From positions 30,295,260 to 30,359,259 of the forward strand of contig NC_065530.1 in assembly GCF_020184175.1 (NCBI RefSeq): 64,000 nt of DNA, read 5' to 3'. This document shows, in pieces, positions 27,298 to 41,300 of the stretch; the stretch's first letter is position 1; each line of letters starts with the position of its first letter. Made by a program: the position numbers and the translations under genes. The DNA comes from Aphis gossypii (taxonomy: Eukaryota > Arthropoda > Insecta > Hemiptera > Aphididae). A model generated the notes under the pieces. That model was not told the DNA's origin. It did no database searches and saw only the letters and a list, made by a program, of their open reading frames with translations.

Positions 27298-30200
27298 CTG
27301 CAGCAGTCACGTGCATTAAATTTTTTTTAATACGATCAACGCACAACCACCTTGCCAACAGTTAACCGTGTACACTCAAAGGACATGGATACATACTTCA
27401 ATATCATATATATACGACCGACATTACATTATAGCCTATATTATAATAATTGCACATTTGTTAATCACAGTTCAATTTATTTGTAATTGTAATAATAATG
27501 TGTGTCTCTGCGGTACTGTGGTTTGGTTTGACATTGGTATCACTGCTATATTATAACCTGGCGAGGCCACAAAAATGTGTTTATTATACGCTCTATATAT
27601 ATATGTATAAAAAAACAAAAAAATGACAATCAAGTGTGTAAATTGTACAAAATACAATAATATTATGTATACTTACATACTTACATATTATATGTACACA
27701 TAAATATAATGTATGCGTGATACGTGTATATATATTTATATACGTGTGATATATGTTTTTTAATAATATTTAAATCGCACTTACTATATTTACCGTAACG
27801 TGTTAAATGTAACGCGTGATTTAAACGACTTATTCGTTTCTATTACTCGCAGTCGAGAAATAGTTTCGAAAATAACTTTTAAACACCGGTGTCGTTTACA
27901 TATTATTGTAATATATAAATATGTATGCGCACACAATAACATATTAACGTATATATGACGTGCCTACATTTATAGTATGTGTTTAATTAAAACGTTTACT
28001 ATGATTTATAAATGTTTGCTCGCGTTGAGTATAATATACTATATACATATAATATGTGTATATGTAGAAAAGCCTTTTAAACAAAGCAAATTAAAAAATG
28101 TTCAATACATGTAGATTCGTTACGGACAGTCGACGTGTGGACCGAGTGCGTCGAAGAATTCAATCTATCTGTTTAATTAGGTAGAGGTACCTACTCATAT
28201 TTTTTTTTCATCGACCGCATAAATTACAAACATTCTTTCATTGGATTTTGTTTAGGTATTTTAGTGACTAACGCATATCATTAATAAAAAAAATAAAAAT
28301 GTATTTTGGTCTTCTTCGTTTTTTTTTCTTTTTTTGTTCTACTCAAATGTTTATATTTACGCGTCACTGTCGAATCACGGCCACACGCAATATGAAAGTG
28401 CATTATTATAATAATGGATGACGTTGGATCAAAAATGCAGCTATCACATCAGTATGTTTATACAAAGAATAACAATAAGATACAATTTTTAATTTTTAAT
28501 ACCTAAAACATTAATATTTTTATTTCGTTTATTACTATAGGGGAAGATGATTGTAATATAATATATCGTTGCAAAAAACTAATGATATTGTTTTTTACAT
28601 AATTTGTATACAATAAATTGTATTTGCATACATTTTTGTTCAATGTTTACTAATTATTACACTATTTTATAAATTCTAATATACGCTGTTTCATATTATT
28701 CCGTTTTACTTAAACTATTTTGATCAGTCTTAATACCGTGACCAAAATATGTAAAATGTAAATATGTAAATTTTATAGAAAAAGCAATGTTTTTCAAAAA
28801 CTTCTAAGAAACCTCTAAATACAAATTGGATATAACATTATAATTATTTTATAATATTACATACTTAATCAAGTTTCTGCAAGTTCTTGGTAAGTGCTTG
28901 AATTCTCCCCTCTATCTAAAAACAAAAAGCTCGATTATAATTTCGATAAGAGCCAGCAACAAATCGGTGTCATTAGAAAATCAAAAAACTTATACTCGAG
29001 CTGCGTGTCTGCGTACGTATATGACATCGTAATCGGTATATATTATATTATATACTATAATATATACTCGTAATATTATGTATTACATCAATACTGTATA
29101 TGTATAACATAACAAATAAGAAAGTATGTCGTTTATTAAAAATGCGCTCTCTTATAGGCGATGTTTTTTTAAATATTCAAAGAATGGCAAATTGTAGTAA
29201 TGTTATTTTCTTTGTTGTACAAATAACATCATCGAAAACACATACATACGCGTATATGTATAAATATTATTATTACTATTACTATAACCCCGGTACTTAT
29301 ACGCATAATATGTGCGCATACAATATTGAATATATAGGTACCTTACTACCTAGCTATATGTATATATACATTTTATTCTATGATTATAGTCCGTATGGTC
29401 GAATCGGCTATACGCGTTATACTTCGTGATTGATGTACATTAAATATTACATTTTATATACATATAGGTAATTTGTATGTACAGAGACTCATTGCACTTT
29501 ATAAAACCACGCGTGTTAATACAGCACATACTGGAATTATTATTATTTATTTTTTTCCCATCGAATTCTTCCAGTATATACTTGGGCTCTGTACTTACGC
29601 GTTGTATGCGATTACTTTTATCCTCGTCGACCAGTAAGCATGGATTATTCATAGTGTATAGTTGAGCTGTTACATTTGCCACTCGTACACGCGACAGTCT
29701 GGGACACTCACAAGCTGCACGATACTTAGAATAAAATAAAATATTATATTAATATTACTTTATAATTATATAGTTAATAGAAATAATTATTTTATCACTA
29801 AACGATTGGGCCTAGTTTTGAGCTCAAAATATTATGAAATGGGAGTTTCGACATGTGTTCTAGTATAAAAAACAGAAAATTTGTGGTTAAATTTGGTTCG
29901 TATCTAAAACCCAATCAACAAAAACTTGAAATATTATTCATTGAAAAATAGTATAAATACCTATATTTTTTTTTTAATTTAAGGGTTAGAAATTATCATT
30001 TAATACCATACTCGTATTTTTATTTTAAGCTAAAAATGTAATAAGATTAGTTTTTCGCAAAAAATAAATAAATACTCGACATTTGTTTATCTAGATATAA
30101 GTTATACTTACTGCATTACATCACAAATATTTTTAAAATTGTACAAGATTAAAATTTTTTTGTATATTTGATAATATGTATTCTACATTTAACACGCCAT

Positions 30201-30387
30201 TATAGTAGCACCATATTATAGATTCATTAATATAATATCACTTAAATTGTTATTAATATTTTAATAAATTTGTCGACGCTGGTAAAACGGTCACGCGTAA
30301 GTACCGCGATGTGGAAATATTATAAATATTTATATATTTCTCAATATTATATATACCGACGGGGCGTACTGATTTTCTAAGTCGAAT

Positions 30388-30411
30388 CCGATTATCGAGT
30401 CTGATAATCGG
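30388..30411. repeat. Perfect 9-bp inverted repeat
   Basis: CCGATTATC and GATAATCGG are separated by a 6-nt loop (GAGTCT). Two further A:T pairs follow after one mismatch. Role unknown. Confidence 0.8.
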
Positions 30412-31017
30412 TTTGTGCATCCGATGAGGAGATCGAGACGTACTATATACAAGTGGCCGCGGGGAAAATTTCCCGAGGAATAGGTAGGTATAGGTACGCA
30501 TGCACATATTATGATATTCGTCGCGTGCTCCGTGTATCCGGCGACTTATTGAATTCGTGTGCACACGGACGTGCGCCCATACATATAATAATAATATCAT
30601 AATATCAATATTATGTTAATATACGAAAAATAAACCACCGCGCGTAATATCTATAATACAATATAATATTATATACTTACATAAGTTATAACGGATCTAC
30701 CGCGATCGACGATAATAATGCGTCTTTTACGACGGACGTGCGTCTGCAGTGCGTGTGTGTGTACCTAATATGCATAATATAAGGTAGGTGAAAAAAAACA
30801 CGTGTACCCCCTCCCCCAGCCCCAATATAATAACATTATAATATTCATCCGAGGCGCAACAAACCTCTACTCCCGTTGAATATCTAATAGATCTGATGTA
30901 CGTTTGATGATGATAATAGTACAACAATATAATATTATAATCGTTTTGTTTTCAATGCGCCAATACTCGCGCACGCGCATAATAACACACAGACATAAAA
31001 TAATATAATAATAATAT

Positions 31018-31096
31018 ATGATATATCATGTATTGTTTACATATATAACTCGGGGAAACGCGTCGGCTATACCTAATATCCGTCCGTGTGCTGCAG
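31018..31096 (+). CDS. Weak candidate first exon
   Basis: ATG 31018 opens 26 codons plus one base, including YITRGNASAIPNIRPCAA, up to CTGCAG followed by GTGAGA, a strong donor. The donor is the main support. Without it the frame continues to a stop further on. No link to another exon is established (phase 1). Confidence 0.15.
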
Positions 31097-33229
31097 GTGA
31101 GAATGTAATTATGCATTTTTTTTTTACCGAAGTACACACGCAGACACAAATACACAACACTGCTCAGCAGTGGCGGTGTAAACGTGCAGTGTCGTCTCTC
31201 GTATAGTGTAATTACGACGTCATATCGTATTTAAAATAATAATAATAATAACAATATATATATACAAAATAATTACCCGTTGTTGCGTTTTTCTCACGTT
31301 AAGGCGAGTAACACTTGTACACGGACGAAAAACAAACAAAGACCGTATATACAATAACTTACGCGCAGTGACGGTTTTGTTTCCATTAGTTCGAATTCAT
31401 TAAAACGTTCTACGATAAAATCGTCACACTTTATAAAATCTGTAATTTATTTTTAATGTTTTTATTTCGTAATGTTTTACAAGAAAAATGTACGTAGGTA
31501 CACCGTGTAGGAGTTTTGTAACGTAACGTTACAATATTTAAAATAATATTAAAAAAATAAAAAAACTGTAATAAAGTATTTATTCGTGTTTGCGTTGAAC
31601 ATCGTGTTCATTAGAGAAACACGATAGAAGATAATTGCGACGATCGAACGTCGGAAGAAATGTTATTGAAAACATTTTTTCGTATTAAATTAACATAAAT
31701 TACTTGTAAATTAATTTTATTTTACATTCGTTTTAAATACTTTAATGTTGCGTACTAATTATAAATCAACGAGCCGAATAGACATAAATAACCGAAAGAC
31801 GCGTGTGAGATTATAATATATACAAATATACATGTATAGTGTGTATTAGAGTAAAATATTCTTTTATGGTACTAATGCTCAAGTCGTATTGGAATAAAAT
31901 TAATGCACTTAAACTAGAATGACTTGATATTTTAGAAACACAATTTATAATTAAAAATATAAGTCGAATATACAGATTGATATCCATGCAACTCGTTAAT
32001 ATGCATACGTGTAGGGAAAATTTGAAAATATATTTTTTAATATAAATTAAGCTTCACGCTAGATGAAGGAAGAATAATTTATGTTCGAAAATATAGGTGC
32101 GTAATATTTTAATAATTACAGATTAGTTTTTTCAATTTTAAAATATTTACTTAATACCGTTGTATAATATATTTTAATATTTATGTGTAAAATACGAATA
32201 CCTACCTATAAATTGAAATGGTTTAAAACTAATTATAAGATTATGAGCGATTAACTGCATAGCTTTTATTTAATCAACTTCGTTAGTATACACTAAACTC
32301 AGAAAATTGTGTCGTGAACTCTTGTATCGTGGAAATACTATAAGGAATAAGCTTAATGTGTAAAATACCGCATGTAATTTGATCAATTATATTGTATTAT
32401 TAAATATATATAATTTAATATTATTATGGCAAATTGTAGGTATATTATAATATTTATTACACAGAGCACAGGCGTATCGAGTACAAATATAATCAAGTTC
32501 AAGGGGCACGAAATTGATCAATTATTTTTCGTATTAAATAAACTATTTTATATAACTTAGTAAATTTTAGTTATATTTATGACTGAATTGTTCACCTTCT
32601 AAATTTGTCAAATATGTACTTATTATACAAGTCTATTATTGTGTTTAAAAAGCATTAATTAATAATTTGTTTTAGAAATACTTTTTTTTTTAATAATTAG
32701 GCGTTTTAAGACCTATTATGCTTAAATCATAATGTTTTAATAAATAATATGCAAATTATAATTGCTTACATTTTAGTGATTAACTATATTATATTATTTT
32801 AAATATTGGATAATCTATGATATTAATATAGCTCGTACTCTTCAAGTCTTTTAGTCCTATAGTTTACAAATTAAATTTTAACAAATACCTAATAAGATAT
32901 TCTGCTTAACATTAAATGGTTTTTTCTTAACAAATGATATTATTATTTTTTAAATATTTATAAATTTCAAAAAGAGTTGCTCTCTAATATAACTGCAGCT
33001 TCTAAAACCTATGTGGTTATGCAAATCTGTAGTAGAGAAATTAAATATAGTGGCTCTATGGTCATTATCAGCTATAGTCGATTATGTACTCATTATTATT
33101 ATATACACATAAACATAATATATAATATATATTATATATATATGTAAATGATTTGCATACTATACTGCAATGATTTTCATTTTTTTCTTACGTGTGTTTT
33201 CTTATTAATAATATATTCAAATTCAATAG

Positions 33230-33388
33230 GCGATCACTGGGAAAACATGATTCAAGCGCCCAAACGCATTCGATGGAACACACAGGAATGATAATAAACA
33301 TGAAAGTACCAAATATTATTCATACCTGCAGTATATCTTGTATTATAGATAGATATGCTGCAGTGCAAGGAGTTGAAGATATTTCAGG
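33230..33388 (+). CDS. Exon of a large unrecognised multi-exon gene (first seen)
   Basis: Follows an acceptor (TTCAAATTCAATAG) and ends in ATTTCAGG before GTAGAA. One base plus 52 codons plus two bases are open. They include QTHSMEHTGMIINMKVPNII and SCIIDRYAAVQGVEDIS. The DRY word recalls rhodopsin-type receptors, but neighbouring exons show no membrane segments, so that reading is not supported. It leaves the exon in phase 2, which matches the exon at 46658 and also the candidate at 33692. The start of the gene lies upstream and was not located with confidence. Function unknown. Confidence 0.55.
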
Positions 33389-33691
33389 GTAGAATATTAT
33401 AATACTTAACGATTAGAATTATAAACGACGTAACGGTAAATGCTGAAAATATTTTCTATCACGTACCTATATAACAATATATGCATTCAAGTTAAATACC
33501 TAATAAAAATAATAATAATAGTTTTGTTTAGTCATTTTCTAAACAAAATCCATCATAATGGCCGTATATACGCGCTGTGCAAATGGTACAAGTATTGCGG
33601 TGGATCTAGTCGTATATATAACTATGTATACTGTACAGGTATATAGTTAGTTGAGTGTCCGTGCACATTATATATATATTTTCACGTACAG

Positions 33692-33790
33692 TGAGTTTAT
33701 TGTTATCGTCCTCGACGCCCGTCGGTATACCACCGAATTTTCCCAAGGACCGTTGCAGACGTTTTTCACGGTTTTCAAGACGACAACGTC
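33692..33790 (+). CDS. Possible alternative exon of the same gene
   Basis: After TTTTCACGTACAG, the frame in phase 2 joins the exon at 33230. It reads EFIVIVLDARRYTTEFSQGP and then LQTFFTVFKTTTS before TAA at 33795-33797, next to an AAT microsatellite. The residues are convincingly protein-like with C/G-rich third positions. It needs either a weak GT donor inside GTCGTTATA (which would also give phase 2 into 46658) or use as an alternative last exon ending at the TAA. Exact 3' border is uncertain. Confidence 0.42.
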
Positions 33791-33795
33791 GTTAT

Positions 33796-33825
33796 AATAA
33801 TAATAATAATAATAATAACAATATG
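33796..33825. repeat. (AAT)n microsatellite
   Basis: About nine AAT units directly after the possible exon end. Confidence 0.85.
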
Positions 33826-35210
33826 GTAAAATGGTATAACACAGTAAAATAATAATAATAATAATGATTGCAGGATCGCATGTGTACCTATATATAATAT
33901 TATGTACGCTTTAAAAACGGGTCCAGCGCTCGTGAGATCCGATGGAATGCAAAGGCGGCCATCACGGTGTTATTATATTATATTATTATTTTTTTTTATT
34001 AATTATTCCCTCGACTAATAATAAAGTTATACGTAGTGGCAGTGGCGGGTCGAATAATATATAATATGATATAATAGGTAGTGTGATAGTACGACGTACA
34101 CTCTGGTCGATCGGTCGATGGTGTGTGGTGACGGTACGAGAAGAGGTAACGGCGGAGCACGCGTTTTAGACCTATACGTGTGAAAGGAAAATTAATAATT
34201 AGAGTGTCGTTAATGAGGTACGCACGATAAAACCACCGTGAAGAACAAAGACTAAAAAATAAAAAAAAAAATGAATAAAAATGATATACATAAAACGCAG
34301 TGTACAATGGTCATCCGCGCCTGATCTATACACATCGCCCGAGCACCATCGCCTGTACCTATATAATATAATACGCGTACCAATTTCTACGGTATGTGTA
34401 CAATATGTATATATTTGTTCCTTTCATTATTATATATAATTTTTTTAGTAGTTATTATTATATATTATTGTGGTTTTTCATTGGTCTCTGTGCTGCAGTC
34501 TCCGTCTGTGCGCGTATATGCCGCATATGCGCGTGCGCGACCATAAAATAATGATTAATAACGACCGCTAAGACGCGCGACGTACGCGTATCTGTACATT
34601 ATCATTATATATATATATATATGAAAATAAAAGGAAAAAAAAATTAAATATACGTATCGTCGGGAAAGATGGAAAAAAAACGTGTATAATCATAATAATA
34701 ATATAATAATAATAATGAAAATCGATTGGTCCGGAGGCTTGTGAAGATCAATTCCAGTAGCCGGACCACGGCCCGCGGCTCCATGTCTAATTGCAGAACA
34801 ATGCTCGTCGTTGTCGTCGTGTTGTGTATATTATATACCAACTACTGCTTAGGCAATACGTCCGTGTGCATGTGTGTAGACCAGTCACTGACGGGCAGTC
34901 GACGTCGTCTCGTGGTCGTCGTTATTATTATTAGAACTCACCACTATATATATAAAACATAATACCCTGTAGGTAGACCATACCGCCTTGTGATAGGAGA
35001 AAACACTACTGTGGAAATTTTCAATATCACAACACGAGTGAGTACCTGTATGCTTATACACTGCTAAGTGATAATAATAATAACGCTCCGGAGACCGATG
35101 CGGCGGCGACCTTGACTAGCGCTCCAATTTTTGTGGTATCATTCCCCGTCTATATCGCGGGGTCATGCACGTTTTGAGTCGTTTGCGTTCGACGTGTAAC
35201 GTTTTTGCAG
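33826..35210. other. Intronic or intergenic DNA
   Basis: AT-rich with CpG-enriched patches (about 34480-34600 and 34720-34920). The ORFs there include a Val-rich run from a GTC repeat and show no splice-bordered coding evidence. Confidence 0.4.
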
Positions 35211-35363
35211 ACTAGCCCAAAGTTCTTGCCGTTGACCCCTTACGCCGATCAGCAGTTGTGCGGCGATTTAAAAATGCCGACAAATTGTGTTCGCTTATTC
35301 CAACGATCGAGTACATCGTTTGATATATATTTTCTAATTCTATCGAAGCAAAAGTGCATATAA
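35211..35363 (+). CDS. Candidate terminal exon, unrecognised
   Basis: Preceded by a strong acceptor (GTAACGTTTTTGCAG). The frame gives 50 codons to TAA at 35361-35363, including SPKFLPLTPYADQQLCGDLK and MPTNCVRLFQRSSTSFDI. The first two thirds have balanced codon use and look coding. The final third becomes AT-rich. In the phase required by the main gene (phase 2) it hits a stop quickly, so it is not a simple internal exon of that gene. It could be an alternative 3' end of another transcript. Confidence 0.3.
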   Translation, partial: TSPKFLPLTPYADQQLCGDLKMPTNCVRLFQRSSTSFDIYFLILSKQKCI

Positions 35364-38300
35364 TATCTATGAAATACATTATAAATATATTATTATTGCT
35401 TAATATTTACCTCCACGTATTCAGCATTGTTAAAATATTTATTATGCATCACACTTTCTAATTCTAACATAAGCACCATAGACTATTCATCATTTCAAAC
35501 TTATAATTTCCTTATTACATTCGACATAAATATTACCATATTTATACAATTTAATTTTTTTTTTTTAATCAAACTGTCCATTGGCGCAACAACAACTAGA
35601 ATAATAGTATATATTTAAATTGAAAACGCAATTAAAAATACATTGTGTTATGTGTATAATAACATCATCTATATTACCTAATCTATTAAAAATTCTTAGC
35701 AAACTATATATAATATAACACATACGATGTACAGATTGATTCGCGCAGTAATCTCACCATTATTTTTTCTTTAATTTATGCATATTATATTAAAATATTA
35801 TTAATATTATACATAATATTTTTTTTAATATTTGTAATGGTTTTCAGTAAAAAAAAACATCATTAAAAAAAAAAAGAATTATGTGTCATCATAGGACAGA
35901 CCTTAAAAAGGTATAAAATATCTTTATTATGTATAAGTATTTATAACTTATAATTATTCAAAAAATCAGAAATATAACAAATACATTATTAAAGAATAAA
36001 AGGGATAATTTACATAGTTGGTAAATCACCCTGTATACTTATGTTAATATTATAGTGGAGAACATTAGTGTTAAATATGTTACTATAAAAATATTGAAAA
36101 TTGATAAGCTTGATAATTTAGTACATCAAGATTATATTTATTTATTGATGACCTACTTACTTTTATGTAATTACTGTAGTGTATATGCAATGCATATGAT
36201 AGTTTAAAAACTATATTTACTATTTATTATGTTGTCATACATTAGTTATAATATATTAATTATGTTTTATATTCTGGTAGTGTCACCATTGAGTGGCTTT
36301 ACCATCAAATGTTCATGTTACATACTATTACTTTTTAGCACATATTCTTATTGTACCCTAGGGCACAGATTGAATATAACTTATAAAAAAAAAAATTATG
36401 TTTTAAATTGATATAATATATACTTTCAGGATTCATTTTTGAGTAAAAAAAAATGTACATAATATTATGTAGTTTTATAATTATTTTTTAATTCTCATGA
36501 AATGCATAAACATAAATAATATTATGAAATTTATTTTTTAAAATCCTAACCATAGAGAAACTTTGTCTTTTTATTATGTATAATAATCATTATACACTAC
36601 TCTTATAATATTTTAATTATTATATTTCAAGTACATAAGTAAATTTATAATTAATTCATGTTATTGTTTTAGTAATAACTTTTAACAATTTTACGTACTT
36701 ATCGATTAATTTAAATATAATTATGTAGAGAAAAATTAAAATCATTTAATTTTTATAAATGATAATTTTTTTTAAAATTGCAATTTTCATATATAAATTG
36801 GCATTCGCATGTTTATAAAACTAATTGTACAAGGGTGTATCATATGCAGATAACGTATCATTGGACTTACTTATAATTAATTTAAACAAGTATTACGTAT
36901 AAGTCATACATAATACAGTGTATTATAGACACTTTTCAAAATTACAACATTATTAGGTATGGATCGTTGGTAAATTATGGTTTTAAACTAAAGATCTACT
37001 CATTTAATTTATAAAATCAAATTTATACTGCAGTAGATGAATCTTTACAACAACAAAAAACATAATAATGAAGACCATTTTAATTCAAAATATTTGAAAC
37101 TATTTTCAAATTCGTTATTTTAACATTTTCTTTCCTTATAAAAGTAAGACATTTGTTGAGTCATAAAATGTTAAGTGTTATAAACGATATAATTAAATAC
37201 CAGTTTGTTTATCATAATATTATCTGGCTATGTTGAATAATGATACATTTTCTACTATATAATAATATGTAATATAATTTCTATAATACATTATAGTCTG
37301 TACGTTAAATGATAATAATATACTGAACTCTATAAAACTCGCTGTATTGCAGGAGTTACAACAATTCCTGTAGTATTTCGAGTTCACGAGGTATACTGTT
37401 ATGATATTTTGATATTTTATACTCTACCTATATCATAGATGAAAATTATTGTATTTTAATCTTAATAATAATAAATTATTAACGTTTTAGTGTTTTACTT
37501 ACTAGTTAGATACTATATATTGTTACTGGGTAATTTTAATTTATATCACATAATAAACCTTAAAACTTATTGTTTCTCATTTGAATATAATAATTATTAT
37601 AATTTATTAATATAAACTATTTGATATATTTTTTATTAACTATTAAGTCCAGTATAAACGTAAGGAATTATTCGTATAATATATATTTATGGTTATACCT
37701 AAATATATTATGCAATATGTATATATAAATAATGCATAAAATTAATGTACAATCACAAATATTTACAATGAAAAATGGCTCAATCTTAATATAGAGTTAA
37801 ATGGAGAGCAGCTTCAAATGCTCATGAAAATGAAGTCAATGGTCGTACAATTACACATAATTATATAAAATACGCAAATAATTATTTTTAGAGAAGTATA
37901 TAGTTGGCAAAAAATTACGAATATACATAATATAATATGATTAATATTAATTATATTAATTATTATCTTAAACATAGGTACCAATGGTTAATTTAATTTC
38001 AAAAACTAAACTTAAAGTTATGCATCTATACTATTGTATATTATATTATTTAAATTTAAAATAATTTATTATACATCATATTTTACATTTTAACAATCAC
38101 GTGTCATGCGTTTATTAGGCAATAGTAAATATGTATTTGAATACGTATAATATGCACTGATGTACATTATTGAGTGATTCAAATTTTATCATAAACCGGA
38201 CTACCGGAGCAAATAGCTGATCATTATTTATTATTGTACATTTGTATACAGCGTACGGCAGAGCCAGAGGAATAAGACGACCGAAGAATGGGATAAAAAA

Positions 38301-41300
38301 CGGTGGTGGTCGGTGGTAGACTGATCTATACGGACATTATACACGCCAGGAATATTATCATTATTATCATTATTGTTATTACTAAGGTAGACAGTACAAT
38401 TAAATTTTGACTCATTGGATGAATAACAAGTGCGTAATAATAAATTACATCCGTAGCAATGAAGTTTTCATTATGCCTACGACGACGTTATTACCCTATT
38501 TTTATATATATATTTTTTTTTATTATTATTATTATATTCTTTTAAATATATTTTTAATGTTTGTTTCTTCCGTTGGATGTCATGTCTATACTGTCGTTGG
38601 TATAAAAACTCATTGTACTGTATCCTATTGCTTCTCGGAGATCCGCCGTGCATACAATACATCATCGGATGAAAATTAAAATAATTATTTTTCGGCAATT
38701 ATTATATACCTTCTCTACAGAAGAACAAACAATTTAAAATATTAAAAAAAAAAAAAATTGTAATATTAACTAATCTTAATAATAATAACAAATATTTTAT
38801 AATTAAATTTAAATGATTTTTTTATATTTTATAGGTCTGTTCTTTTTAATAGGTATTTTATTTTCTAAAAATATTTTTATTTATATTATTAACTATAAAC
38901 ACCGTTTTTTTAGTACGTCAGTATAATAACATAATTACTTAAGTCAGGTTAAGGCTATTGTTAATATAACAGTTGGTTATATTATATGAAAAATATTATA
39001 ATAATAATTGTATAATAAATTTACCAACATGATTTGTTTTTAGCATAATTTGTTTAATCCACTCTATTATACAAATAAAAAAATTAATTATTATTATCAA
39101 TATAACATTATATTAACAGACTATATTATCTGCATTTACCATATTTTTTTATCGTAATTTATAATTGAATTTAAATTTAACGCATCCATTAGAATGACTA
39201 ACTATTGATGATGAAGTAACGAAGTATATATTTGTACCTTTTTAATAGCAAGTTACTGTTAACAAGACTTCACTGTTTATTTTTGTATTAAAACTTTTAA
39301 AACTATTTAATACGATTATTATTTATAATAAATTTATTCTAATAATATATTAATATTTACTATATAGTAGTTATTATAGTTAGTACTTACTACTTAATAA
39401 TACATGTTGTACAATTGTATAGCTATATTACCAATTAGTAAATTCCAAGGTACCTATAAAATAATTGTGAAATATATTTTTTTATTTATATCGATATTTA
39501 TATTATATTTCTCTAGCAGTTATTCCATATAAATAACAAGCTAGTATACATAATATATTTAATATAATAAATCATTGATCCTGGCATTCTGGCATTCTAA
39601 TGTTTTGCTGTTTCTCATTAATTCCATTATTACTACAATAATCAAACAGTTAGAGATCGGCCAAAAATAATTTACAAACAATAAAATTAGAAAAACGATT
39701 CGATATTTAAATTTAACATTTGATACAAGCGATCGCACACAATCTAAACGCAATAAAATATGGCTATGCTAAACCATGGAACTCACAACGGAAAAATTAT
39801 AGTAAACACGGGCACACATTCTCCATGCAAAGCGTCGCCACTGAGTAATATAAAATATTATAAGTAGTTATATGAACAATATACCTATCATTAGAATTTG
39901 TTCTTATAAAGCAATACTTCACCGGATTCAGCCTGTACCACAGATTAAAAGTTGTATAATATGTATTATATTCGTAATAAACGTAATTTTTTTTTATATA
40001 AGTATTAAATATTATAATATTCTATTATTATGTCCCTTGGATAAAGTGTTTTCCATACGATCTGGTTTTCCTTAAAAATTAATTTTAATTACGGTATTTA
40101 CCAAACGTTGTCAAGCGATAAGTTATTATTTTTATGTATATAGCTATATAAGGCAATAGTATTAGGATACAGTTTTTTACTTAGTGCGGTATATCAACAT
40201 ATATACATTATACATTATATAAGTATATGATGTATAAATAATACGACTTATTAGGCATACATATATTAAGTAATTTATATATATTATATAACACTTATTA
40301 ATTTAATTGTATACGTACATAATTTTATTGGACCAAAAGTTTAAATTAATGAAGATAATGTCGTTGAAAGTTTTGTTTTTCCTACATTGACTATTTGACT
40401 AATATGCATTGAGTTATTTAGTTGAATAGATTTATGATATAATGTTATATAATTAATTATACATATTATAATATAGTATATACATATACATAGTCTATAC
40501 ACAGCTTATTATCAGCACCAGTTTATTTTATATGTATTTGAAATTTTTTCAAACATATATTCAGATTTAATTTAAATGATAGCAAACAATAATTTAATGT
40601 AGATTACTAAATGACGAATGTAATCAATTTACGAATGTAACGTAAATTTATAAGTTGAAATTTTAATTTTTTTTATACATTTATTGATCATGCATATTTT
40701 GTAATAAGAATATCTATATAACATCATTAGACTTTAATATTTAACTAAAAATACACTCAAATCTATTATTTAATACATTTTTATTAATAATAGATTATTT
40801 AATAGATTTTAAATTTTAAGTGGAGCAATGAATATATTATTGATTTTACAATAATGCGTATTTCTTTAATTTAAGGGTCAGTCATTACTTTTTGGTGATT
40901 TTTTTCATGGAAAATTTGGGTTACCTTTTGGGTTCTGATTTAGATAAAATTAGATATTTTTAATTTTAATGAAGAATAAATATTTGTTATTTTTTTGTAT
41001 ACTTTAAAAAATTAACTGAAACTTTTAATATGTACATAATATTTTATATTTTCTATACACATTGAAAATTTTATTAAAATTAATTGAACTTACCTTATTA
41101 CTAATATCAACATAAACTATTTCAATAGGAGTATAAATGTATCACAAAGTATACTTATATAGTAATATAGGCTGACAGATTAACTTAACTAGGAATAGTT
41201 TTTTGTACATAAATATTATTGTGATTTACTTATAATGACGAATTATTTTCGATATCTACTATACAGTAGAGTCGTAATTTACTTTTCCCTTTTTACTTTT

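Larger units (their letters stand above)
27298..33229. other. AT-rich DNA, mostly nothing recognised
   Basis: Long stretch of ORF-poor AT-rich DNA. An inverted repeat at 30388-30411 and a weak first-exon candidate at 31018-31096 are listed separately. A moderately CpG-rich patch lies at about 30280-30580. Confidence 0.45.

Noticed and set aside
30253..30600. 115-codon minus-strand ORF
   Set aside because: No recognisable motif, no splice borders and a noise-like mix of Arg, Tyr and Ile.
33330..33375. Receptor-like DRY motif (SCIIDRYAAV)
   Set aside because: No membrane segments in the same or neighbouring exons. Coincidental word.
38407..38698. Overlapping 90- and 73-codon ORFs on opposite strands
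   Set aside because: Driven by an ATT-rich run. No coding features.
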